DNA of 64,000 nt from Pollutiaquabacter aromativorans (GTDB lineage: Bacteria; Bacteroidota; Bacteroidia; AKYH767-A; 2013-40CM-41-45), in assembly GCA_049177215.1 (NCBI GenBank), contig CP185379.1, positions 2,852,001-2,916,000 on the forward strand. The letters run 5' to 3'. The notes under the pieces were generated by a model. That model saw only the letters and a list, made by a program, of their open reading frames with translations, ran no database searches and was not told the origin of the DNA. The position numbers and the translations under genes are program-made. Positions 26,590 through 33,374 of the stretch are shown in pieces; the first letter of the stretch is position 1, and each line of letters opens with the position of its first letter.

Positions 26590-26988
26590 CTATTGTTGAC
26601 ATAAGCATTTTAGCCTGCAGAAATAAAAAACATACATAATGCTCCACATTAAGTAAATGTGAAGCGGTATAATTACCCAAATAGAATTTCCAAATTCTTT
26701 GTAGTTGTCTTGATTTATTGAATAGCCACCGTTAAATAGAAAAGTAATTGCTGTCAAGTAAACGATTAAAAACAAGAAACTTACTTTAAAATAGGTCGGC
26801 TTAATTCCGTGTCCTTCTGGAAGTATTCAACCCAAAGACTGTCCCAATGGTGTATACCCAACGGTCATTGTAAACCAAGCAATTTGAACAATTTGTCCAA
26901 CTGTAGAAGTAGTTATTGTAAAAATGAATGGCAAAAAAAGTATTAGAAACATTTGCCAATACTTTTTTAGTCGAAGTAATATTTTCAT
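26590..26988 (-). pseudogene. Membrane protein with internal TGA
   Basis: From ATG 26988 the frame reads MKILLRLKKYWQMFLILFL and stays open for 53 codons to TGA 26829-26827. The same frame then continues to 26590 with ILPEGHGIKPTYFKVSFLF and two more hydrophobic segments. A TGG to TGA change (GQSLG-W-ILPEG) would explain this, giving an original protein of about 132 residues. A nonsense mutation or a sequencing error. Family not recognised. Confidence 0.55.
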
Positions 26989-27013
26989 CGTCTGTGTCGA
27001 CCTTTAGGCTTGC

Positions 27014-27101
27014 TTATAACGTTAAGCCTTGCTGCTGAGCACGCCATTCTGTTGAATCGAAGATAACATTTTCTTTGCTTGGCAGCAAGGCGATGTTACA
27101 G
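27014..27101 (-). repeat. attC-like site S9 (short form)
   Basis: 88 bp, cores TTATAAC and GTTACAG; stem GCCTTGCTGC / GCAGCAAGGC. Shorter than its neighbours, and the central loop differs. Confidence 0.7.
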
Positions 27102-27113
27102 GCAGGCTTTATT

Positions 27114-27560
27114 TTAATAAGTCTTGATTTTACCATTCTCCAGCCACTTAGGTATTTGAAAATTTCTTGCTCTTGGATGTTGATGGAAAATATTTCTCAA
27201 GTTTCTAAATACAGAATATGCTTCGTTTATAATTACTTTTTGCTTCTCGATAAACAACAAATCATATTGATTGTCATTAATTTTATGAGCAGGATTTTGT
27301 CTTTCTCTTCTTATCTTTTTCAATGGTTTAAAAAGTTCATTCAGAGAACCATCCCCCCGCACATTAAAGACAGAAGTTAACCACTCTTCAAAAATTTGAA
27401 GTGTGCCTTTAGATTGCCTCTCGACTATGCCATTTCCTATTTCTTTATATTCAAATAGTTCTACTTCTCCTTCGAAAAAATCCTTATTGATGTTTTCTGA
27501 AATCATTTTGTCAAGTAACAAAATAAAGTCATTATAGTTTCCATTCCGTTGAAATCTCAT
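27114..27560 (-). CDS. Hypothetical protein, HEPN-like end, possibly N-truncated
   Basis: 148 residues from ATG 27560. The C-terminal half is helical: FKPLKKIRRERQNPAHKINDNQYDLLFIEKQKVIINEAYSVFRNLRNIF, with an R-x-NPAH segment like the R-x4-6-H of HEPN RNases or the matching end of larger ATP-binding or ApeA-like proteins. The start of the protein looks abrupt, so it may be the tail of a longer gene. Function unassigned. Single-gene cassette. Confidence 0.55.
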   Translation of the reverse strand: MRFQRNGNYNDFILLLDKMISENINKDFFEGEVELFEYKEIGNGIVERQSKGTLQIFEEWLTSVFNVRGDGSLNELFKPLKKIRRERQNPAHKINDNQYDLLFIEKQKVIINEAYSVFRNLRNIFHQHPRARNFQIPKWLENGKIKTY

Positions 27561-27629
27561 TGAAATTGCACAAAATCAAATACGATATTTTCAATTCTAT
27601 CTTTCAATGTAGAGGTGTTTTAAGCTTGC

Positions 27630-27761
27630 CTGTAACGTTTCGGGGCTTGCCGTCAGGCGGGGCTTAGAAGCACTAACCTGTCGGCAAGCACAAATGTAAA
27701 TAGAAAGCACAACACTTCAATTAACCACTGTCGCCCCGCTTGCGGCAAGCCCATGTTAGCG
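27630..27761 (-). repeat. attC-like site S10
   Basis: 132 bp, cores CTGTAAC and GTTAGCG. Arms GGGCTTGCCG-TCAG-GCGGGGC and GCCCCGC-TTG-CGGCAAGCCC. Lies 13 bp from the stop of the Mrr-like gene. Confidence 0.8.
27691..27720 (-). promoter_or_regulatory. Promoter inside attC-like site S10
   Basis: Minus strand TTG (27720-27718), 19 bases, TACATTTG (27698-27691): a full match to the Bacteroidota promoter, reading leftward to the 148-residue gene that starts 130 bp further. Confidence 0.6.
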
Positions 27762-27773
27762 GCTGGCATACTG

Positions 27774-28805
27774 TCAATCGGAGAACTGTGGCACTGAACT
27801 TATACCTAATTTAATTTTTGTTTCTGCTGAAAGTTTGTTCAGGTTTTCAAGTATCCAGTCAGAAAGTTCGTTGCCGTCAATCGCAATAATTCCTTTCTCG
27901 TCTGCAATATTTCTCACACTGTCACTAATTGCTGCACTTGTAATCAAAGCATACTTATGGTCGTTATGTTCCGAGTTTTTCTTTATCTCGTCAAGTTGTT
28001 GAAGTCCCCAGTCGTCTGTGTAGCCGTTGTGATGTTTAACTTGAATAAGAATTTTGGTTTCCTGAAACTTGTCGGACTTTACAGCATAAACATCAGCATC
28101 ACCAAACTGAAAAGCTGTCTTGGCTAAAACTTCCGCTTTGTAACCCTCACATTGTAGCAATTCTTGCACTAAATGTTCAAGTCCGATGCCGCCAGTTTTT
28201 AAATTGGTTCTACCAGACTTGATTTTACCAATCAGTTTCTCCTTAAAGCTGTCTTTGAGTTTGGTTTCTTTCTCTTCAAAATCCGATGTCCAAGTATATG
28301 CGTCCTTGCTGAATAGTTTTTCAATTTCGTCCTTAAATTCGTAAAGGTCAGAAACAGTAGAACCCCGCACTCTAAGTCGCCTCTGTAAAGCTTCGGAAAG
28401 AACATCTCTCGGAATGGTCTTGAAGTTGTCCCCCGAACGAACATACTGCACTTTTCTTTGATTAGAAAGGTCTAAGTCGTATGCACTTTCGTCATAGAGA
28501 ATCTTGTCGTCTGCAACAGCAAGACGAATTGCATTGTAAAACGGAATGATTATGAAATCACCCTTTTGGATATTGTGAAACCGTCTTACTTCATTCAATT
28601 TCTTGCTGACAGTTGGGGCAAAAACATTGTCGGAGTTGTAGTACACTTTCTCCACTGCTTCAGCAAGTTCTTCCGATTTGTCAAAAGCGTATTGTGAAAA
28701 ATCAATTTCACTCCAACCAACGGCAACTACACTGTTGTCAAAAAATGCTTTAAAGTCCTGTTCGCTTGAAGTCATCGCACGAACCATATAATAGTTTGTT
28801 TCCAT
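27774..28805 (-). CDS. Mrr-like restriction endonuclease with EVE/PUA-like N-domain
   Basis: 343 residues. The N-terminal half (YYMVRAMTSSEQDFKAFFDNSVVAVGWSEIDFS, then QKGDFIIIPFYNAIRLAVADDKILYD) resembles an EVE/PUA-type modified-base-reading domain. The C-terminal half is a PD-(D/E)xK nuclease of Mrr type: TGGIGLEHLVQELLQCEGYKAEV, FGDADVYAVK with the Asp, KILIQVKHHNG with the Q-x-K. This combination cuts modified DNA in known type IV systems, so phage defence is likely. It follows DUF6150 by two bases. Modification target unknown. Confidence 0.85.
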   Translation of the reverse strand: METNYYMVRAMTSSEQDFKAFFDNSVVAVGWSEIDFSQYAFDKSEELAEAVEKVYYNSDNVFAPTVSKKLNEVRRFHNIQKGDFIIIPFYNAIRLAVADDKILYDESAYDLDLSNQRKVQYVRSGDNFKTIPRDVLSEALQRRLRVRGSTVSDLYEFKDEIEKLFSKDAYTWTSDFEEKETKLKDSFKEKLIGKIKSGRTNLKTGGIGLEHLVQELLQCEGYKAEVLAKTAFQFGDADVYAVKSDKFQETKILIQVKHHNGYTDDWGLQQLDEIKKNSEHNDHKYALITSAAISDSVRNIADEKGIIAIDGNELSDWILENLNKLSAETKIKLGISSVPQFSD

Positions 28806-28807
28806 TA

Positions 28808-29020
28808 TTAGCTTGGAAAATTTTTCCGCATAATCTTGATGTCAGCCTTATACTCTTGATTAACGATGAATACTTTTACATCTGCTTGATACTCCTGCTT
28901 AACCAATTCACCGCCTTTGATGATGTCAGCATTTTTCTCTTTGTAGGATTGGTCAACGAAGAATACTTTGTATTTTGCTTTGTATTCTTGTGGGACGATG
29001 AAAACTTTTGCTTTTGCCAT
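28808..29020 (-). CDS. DUF6150 family protein
   Basis: 70 residues with a self-repeating pattern: KVFIVPQEYKAKYKVFFVDQSYKEKN and KVFIVNQEYKADIKIM. It looks like a small all-beta domain duplicated. It matches DUF6150, whose role is unknown. It is the first gene of the Mrr cassette and is probably cotranscribed with the nuclease. Confidence 0.75.
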   Translation of the reverse strand: MAKAKVFIVPQEYKAKYKVFFVDQSYKEKNADIIKGGELVKQEYQADVKVFIVNQEYKADIKIMRKNFPS

Positions 29021-29102
29021 TGTTTATTTTCTTTAGTTGTCGCCTACTCTGGTCGGTTTTCGGCTTTCCCGTTTTGTCTGCGGGGTCGCTGTCAATGCTT
29101 GC

Positions 29103-29234
29103 CGCTAACGGGGAACGGCTTTGCGATGGCGGGGCAATCGAAGCACTTCCGCTTGGCTAATTTACAAAAGTTGATAGAAGTACACAACTTCAATTTTGCA
29201 CTTCAGCCCCGCTATTGCAAAACCGATGTTAGCG
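29103..29234 (-). repeat. attC-like site S11
   Basis: 132 bp, cores CGCTAAC and GTTAGCG. Arms GGCTTTGC-GATG-GCGGGGC and GCCCCGC-TATT-GCAAAACCG. The loop has TTG-N18-AACTTTTG on the minus strand, one base short of a promoter. Lies 18 bp from the SnoaL-like stop. Confidence 0.8.
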
Positions 29235-29251
29235 GGTCGTTGTTCTTTTTG

Positions 29252-29674
29252 TCACACATTATCATCTAATTTGTAGTGTCCAAGTTGAATAAGTCCGTTT
29301 AAGTTATCATATTCAACCCAACTTTCTTTAATTCTGCCTTCTGTCACACGAAAGAAACAATTGAAATCTGCTGTTAATTTTTTACCTGTCGGGGCAAAGT
29401 TTATAAGCTTCCCTAACTGTGTCCCAGAAAAATTTATTCTCGCGGCAACTAATTCGCCTTCTTCTATTGCGAAAATTATTGTCTCTTGTAAGTCAGGAAA
29501 CGTATCTAATTCTGTCTGATGGAATTTAACCAATCCAACATTTGTTTTTATTTCCTTCGGTTCTGACGAGCTATGCCTTATGAAGTCTTTGTGAACTAAT
29601 GTCAAAACACTGTCCCAATCTTTTTGATTTGTAGCGTTGATAAATTCCGCTACTATTTCTTTATTGCTTTTCAT
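29252..29674 (-). CDS. SnoaL-like (NTF2 fold) protein
   Basis: 140 residues of the SnoaL/ester-cyclase NTF2-like family: NKEIVAEFINATNQKDWDSVLTLVHKDFIRHSS, FHQTELDTFPDLQETI, VAARINFSGTQLGKLINFAPTGKKLTADFNCFFRVTEGRIKESWVEYD. The fold makes a cone-shaped pocket used for cyclisation, hydrolysis or binding. The substrate is unknown. Sole gene of its cassette, ATG start. Confidence 0.85.
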   Translation of the reverse strand: MKSNKEIVAEFINATNQKDWDSVLTLVHKDFIRHSSSEPKEIKTNVGLVKFHQTELDTFPDLQETIIFAIEEGELVAARINFSGTQLGKLINFAPTGKKLTADFNCFFRVTEGRIKESWVEYDNLNGLIQLGHYKLDDNV

Positions 29675-29755
29675 ATAGGCGGTAGATGTTCAAAGTATTT
29701 TTGCTTTTCATTGTCTGTTGTCAATTTGTTGATTGTCGGGACTTATTACAATGAC

Positions 29756-29887
29756 CGCTAACGTTTTGCGGCTTGGCGAAGGTGGCGATTTTTACCACAA
29801 ATGTTGATGCGGAGAACCAAACTTTGATTAACCACAAATGTGTCTGCGGAGCACTGAACCGCCACTTTTGCCAAACCGCTGTTAGGT
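29756..29887 (-). repeat. attC-like site S12
   Basis: 132 bp, cores CGCTAAC and GTTAGGT. Arms GCGGCTTGGC-GAAG-GTGGCG and CGCCAC-TTTT-GCCAAACCGC. The most regular copy; S2 is nearly identical in its centre. Sequence right of its core is almost the same as that right of S1b. Confidence 0.8.
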
Positions 29888-29939
29888 GCTGGCGTTCTGT
29901 CTGTCGTTGCTCTGTTGTCCATTGTTTGCTGCTGTCTTG

Positions 29940-30024
29940 GTGCGTTGGCTTGGTGGCTCTTTTGCATTTTTTTGTTTGGCTTTGTGCGTTTGGAAAAAAT
30001 GCAAATGTGCCACCAAATGCGTTG
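29940..30024. repeat. Hairpin H5 of the TCT/TGT family
   Basis: CTTGGTGGC-TCT-TTTGCATTTTTT pairs with AAAAAATGCAAA-TGT-GCCACCAAA. It sits directly after the stop of the DNA methylase gene (30026) and is closely related to H1. Confidence 0.65.
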
Positions 30025-30025
30025 G

Positions 30026-32011
30026 CTATGCTAATTCAAAATTTATACTTTCAATTTGATTTCTTGATTCTTGTCGCAGTTCAAAAGCCTTGCTCATTTT
30101 TTTACTGATTTCTTTTATTGTTTTTTCGTCAGGCAAATTAATTAATGTGTTGGCTAAGTCTATGTCTGAAACATTTGGTATAGCAGCACCTGTCCTATAC
30201 ATAAACATTTGTTTAAGGAATACTTCCGATTTTAAAAAGAATAGTAAGTAGTTAGGGTCAATTTTAAAGTTTCTAAGAACCCTAAAACCATTTGTGCAAA
30301 TGCTTCCTTCAAATTCCTTTGTTACTAATGCTGTTGCGTGTTTTCTTGTTCCAACTGAATTACCTGCAATGGCTGTAATAATATCTCCTTCTTGGATTTC
30401 GTAACTTGCTCTACTTGGTAATTCGTGAACTTGATAAGTTGTTGAGTTTATAATTTCGTATGAATGGGTATTGATGTCTGAAAGTTCAACATATTCAACA
30501 GTCAAATTTGAATCTTTTAGTTTTCTACTTTTTACTTTTATTATTTCACAGATGTCTCCAAGTCTTACGGTTTTACTATTATCTAACTTGGTAAACATTC
30601 TTCGATTTTCTGGAGAATAAAAATCAAAATCAAATCGTCCGTTTAATTCGTCATAGTTAATTGAGAATGAGTTTTCGGTTTCTATTTTATTCCCTTTCTG
30701 AAACTCTTTGTAGGCATTAACAATTACGCTAAAGTCTTCGTCAATTATTGGTTGACCATTTTTGTCTTTTACAATTTGTCCGTATTTATCTTTTTGGTAA
30801 AGAGGTGTTCCATTTTTATTGCCTTGATAACCTAACTTCTTCACTCTTCCAAAAAATATCGGATACTGTTTGATTTTATTTGGTGTTTCTTTTTCTAAAA
30901 ACAAAAGCGATGTTTTTACCCCTGTTCCAAATGGTATAAATGTTTCTTGTGGTAAGTTTACTATTGCTAATATTTTTGCTTTTAGTTTGATGTAATATCG
31001 TAGATATTCTAAAGAAGGATTTTCAAAATTACCGTTTGGTAAAACAATTCCCATTCTGCCACCTTCTTTGAGTAGTTGAAGGCATCTTTCTATGAATAAG
31101 ATTTCAGCATTTTGGTTTGGATATACTGACTTTGTTTTATAAAATTCCTTGTTATGATTTGACCATTTATAACCAAGGTCAAATTTTGAAAGTGTATTGG
31201 TGTTTGTAATTTTTGCTCCAAATGGTGGATTTGCAAGAACTAAATCAAACCCTTCCGAATTTGCCAATGATAATTTTATGCTGTCTAAATCTTCAAGAGA
31301 ATTTGTGCAGAGGATATTAATATTTCCGTTTGCTTCTAATAGCAACTTCATTTTGGCAATTCTTGCAATGCTTTTGTTGATGTCTAAGCCAAAAAGGTTT
31401 TTAGCAACAACTTTTTTAGTATTTAATTTATCGTTGTTGTTTTGTAAATATTTCAATGCAGACATTAAAAAGCCACCACTGCCGCAGGCAGGGTCAATAA
31501 TTGTTTCATTAGGTTTGGGTTGCATCATAGCAACACAAAAGTCTATTACTGGTTCAGGTGTAAAAAATTGTCCACGACCATCTTTTTCGTGGTGAGATAG
31601 AAATTTTTGAAAAGCTAATCCTTTAGCATCTTGGGAAGAATTTAATAAGGAAATACCTTGCAGTTTGTTAATTGTAAATCCTAAGGCTATATTACTTATT
31701 TTAATTCGGTCGTCAGCATCAAAAATATCTTGATATGCTTCTTTTGTTTTTTCAAAGAGTTTAGATATTCTTTCAATGATTGAATTAACAGCTTTGCCTG
31801 TTTTTAATTCATTCCATTCTTCTGTGGAAATTGTAAATTGATTGAGATTTTCATTTTCATCATATATTTTGATGAATAAAATTTTGACAAACTCTTCCAG
31901 TGTTTGTTGAGGAGACAGACCATCGTTAGCATAGATGTAATCGTGAATCTCTTCAAATTTTTTGAGGAGATTGTCTTCTTTTGTTAGCTCTAATTCAAAT
32001 AAGGAATTCAT
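30026..32011 (-). CDS. N-6 DNA methylase fused to a specificity domain
   Basis: 661 residues. Residues about 1-150 are helical, as in HsdM. The methylase domain has FFTPEPVIDFCVAMM, motif I DPACGSGGFLMSALKYL, FGLDINKSIARIAKMKL and motif IV NPPFG. The last 190 residues resemble one target recognition domain of an HsdS subunit (VRLGDICEIIKVKSRKL, YEIQEGDIITAIAGNSVG, LPDEKTIKEISKKMSKAF). It should methylate adenine at a site chosen by its own C-terminal domain. Located 53 bp after the stop of the nuclease gene; together they form a restriction-modification cassette. Confidence 0.88.
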   Translation of the reverse strand: MNSLFELELTKEDNLLKKFEEIHDYIYANDGLSPQQTLEEFVKILFIKIYDENENLNQFTISTEEWNELKTGKAVNSIIERISKLFEKTKEAYQDIFDADDRIKISNIALGFTINKLQGISLLNSSQDAKGLAFQKFLSHHEKDGRGQFFTPEPVIDFCVAMMQPKPNETIIDPACGSGGFLMSALKYLQNNNDKLNTKKVVAKNLFGLDINKSIARIAKMKLLLEANGNINILCTNSLEDLDSIKLSLANSEGFDLVLANPPFGAKITNTNTLSKFDLGYKWSNHNKEFYKTKSVYPNQNAEILFIERCLQLLKEGGRMGIVLPNGNFENPSLEYLRYYIKLKAKILAIVNLPQETFIPFGTGVKTSLLFLEKETPNKIKQYPIFFGRVKKLGYQGNKNGTPLYQKDKYGQIVKDKNGQPIIDEDFSVIVNAYKEFQKGNKIETENSFSINYDELNGRFDFDFYSPENRRMFTKLDNSKTVRLGDICEIIKVKSRKLKDSNLTVEYVELSDINTHSYEIINSTTYQVHELPSRASYEIQEGDIITAIAGNSVGTRKHATALVTKEFEGSICTNGFRVLRNFKIDPNYLLFFLKSEVFLKQMFMYRTGAAIPNVSDIDLANTLINLPDEKTIKEISKKMSKAFELRQESRNQIESINFELA

Positions 32012-32013
32012 AT

Positions 32014-32053
32014 CTTACACATTTGTGGCAAATATAACACACATTTGTGTAAG
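32014..32053 (-). promoter_or_regulatory. Promoter flanked by inverted repeat before the methylase gene
   Basis: The -7 box TATATTTG lies at 32036-32029 on the minus strand. It is bracketed by CTTACACATTTGTG (32014-32027) and CACATTTGTGTAAG (32040-32053), which are inverted copies with two mismatches. The arrangement looks like an operator controlling methylase expression; no controller gene is evident in the cassette. Confidence 0.55.
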
Positions 32054-32064
32054 TCGAGCAAAAA

Positions 32065-33022
32065 TTATTCAACAATTACATTTCTGTTGTCAATTTGCAT
32101 CTCATTTTCTTCAATTGCGTCAGCAGGTGCAAGGGTTTCACAAACATCATTAAAGTTATCATACCACTCGTCTGTTAGGTCAAGTTCCAAGCTGCCGTCA
32201 GGCTGTGTGAACACAAAGCCCATAATGTAATTTTGTTGCAAATGGTTTGCATCCTTTCCTGAAGAATCAAGCTGTTTAGGGTTGGCAAACAAAAATTTAT
32301 GTTCGTTATACCGTAAAACAATATTTATAGATATGACATTGAACTCATCTTTCCTTGGTGTGGCTTGAGTTCTTTCGCTTGCACCTGATGTTCCAGATAC
32401 GAAGTGAGTGTCAAGCACCATTACTTTTGACATAACATATTTCAACCTGTCCTTAATCATTGTATCAATTTCTTCTCTTGTATATCCAGCTAATGCTTGC
32501 ATAGCAACCATTTTAGCAGTTTCTTTTTTCGGAGGGTTATTGAGGTAATCGTGTATTTCTTCGTATGTATATAAAGTAGGAGCATCAACAAGGTCAGGCA
32601 AGTTTGTGGCTATCCAATTGTCAATCTGAGGCTCTATTTCTTCATTTCTGTCAAGCCAATGGATTATTTCATTGTAGTCAAACAACATTTTCTTTAGACG
32701 TGGAAGATTATACAGCTTGTTCCAATCTTCGGTATTTGATTTCACGCCTTTACGATTCCAGAACAAACCAAGCATTTGTTCCATTTCTTCTGAAATAAAA
32801 ATCTCCGTGATGATTTGCGTGTTTTTTTCCTTCCCATTTCTCCTTTATTCTTTTCACTTCATAGTCTAAACCTTCTAAATGTTGCTTCAATAAAAGTTCG
32901 GTAATTGAACCATTTACATAGCCCTGTGCATTAGGGCTCATTCGGATTGCTTCTAAAAAAATCTCTAAAGTTGTCTTGAAAGTCTTTGTTACAAATGCTT
33001 CAAGTTTTTGAAATATATTCAT
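32065..33022 (-). pseudogene. Restriction endonuclease, frameshifted at its catalytic motif
   Basis: ATG 33022 starts MNIFQKLEAFVTKTFKTTLE; the frame ends 90 residues later after GDFYFRRNGTNAWFVLES. The next frame continues with KGVKSNTEDWNKLYNLPRL and runs to 32065. Removing one T (GAATCG-T-AAAGGC) joins them to give a protein of about 318 residues with WFVLESKG, the E-x-K of a PD-(D/E)xK nuclease, with the preceding GDFYF offering the Asp. The break therefore falls between the catalytic Glu-Ser and Lys. As it stands no nuclease can be made. It is the first cassette next to the integrase. Confidence 0.75.
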
Positions 33023-33122
33023 CTAATGCTGTTTCGTTTATTTTTACAAAGGTAATATTTTATAGTCCGTTTGCTACCCTTAATTACTGTCCACTTGTCA
33101 GGGTGGTGGGTGGGCTTTGGGT

Positions 33123-33203
33123 GCGGTTGGGCAAAATTAAATGTGCTGCAATTGTGTCGGCTTGTGGGTGGCATTGCAGCTCTTTTGATTTTGCTGAAGC
33201 GTT
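33123..33203. repeat. Hairpin H6 of the TCT/TGT family
   Basis: GGCAAAATTAAA-TGT-GCTGCAAT pairs with ATTGCAGC-TCT-TTTGATTTTGC. It lies 100 bp upstream of the nuclease gene and closely matches H2, which has the same position in its cassette. Confidence 0.65.
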
Positions 33204-33268
33204 GGCATTTTGTCTGTCCGTTTTACTGTCTGTTTGATGTCGGCACGTGTCGTCCGCTACGCTTGCAC

Positions 33269-33275
33269 CGCTAAC
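33269..33275 (-). other. Candidate attI-like junction of the array
   Basis: CGCTAAC (33269-33275), preceded by GCTTGCAC, is the last core-type word of the array. On the gene strand it reads GTTAGCGGTGCAAGC, the same start seen in other cassettes. No attC stem lies to its right, only 99 bp before the recombinase stop, as expected for a platform junction rather than a cassette end. Confidence 0.5.
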
Positions 33276-33374
33276 GCTCAAATAGACGAAGGTTTATTTC
33301 GTGTTATTTCTCTGGATTCTTTGATTTCACCCGAATATACAAACAATCGGGCAGATTGGCGAAATGCGTGTTAT

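Larger units (their letters stand above)
9218..33275 (-). mobile_element. Integron-like cassette array with attC-type repeats
   Basis: This AT-rich block is divided by about a dozen related inverted repeats. Each begins with an RYYYAAC-like word, ends with a GTTRRRY-like word and folds into a long stem with a conserved mismatch (GAAG against TTTT in most). Repeats lie just 3' of leftward genes, as attC sites do in integron cassettes. The first bases of each unit are complementary to the outer arm of the repeat ending the same unit (for example GTTACCTGC with GCAGGTAAC at 22702 and 25990), as expected if each was once a circle. Thirteen units result. A non-IntI tyrosine recombinase borders the right end. 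The attC interpretation is inference from sequence pattern; function is untested. Confidence 0.8.
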
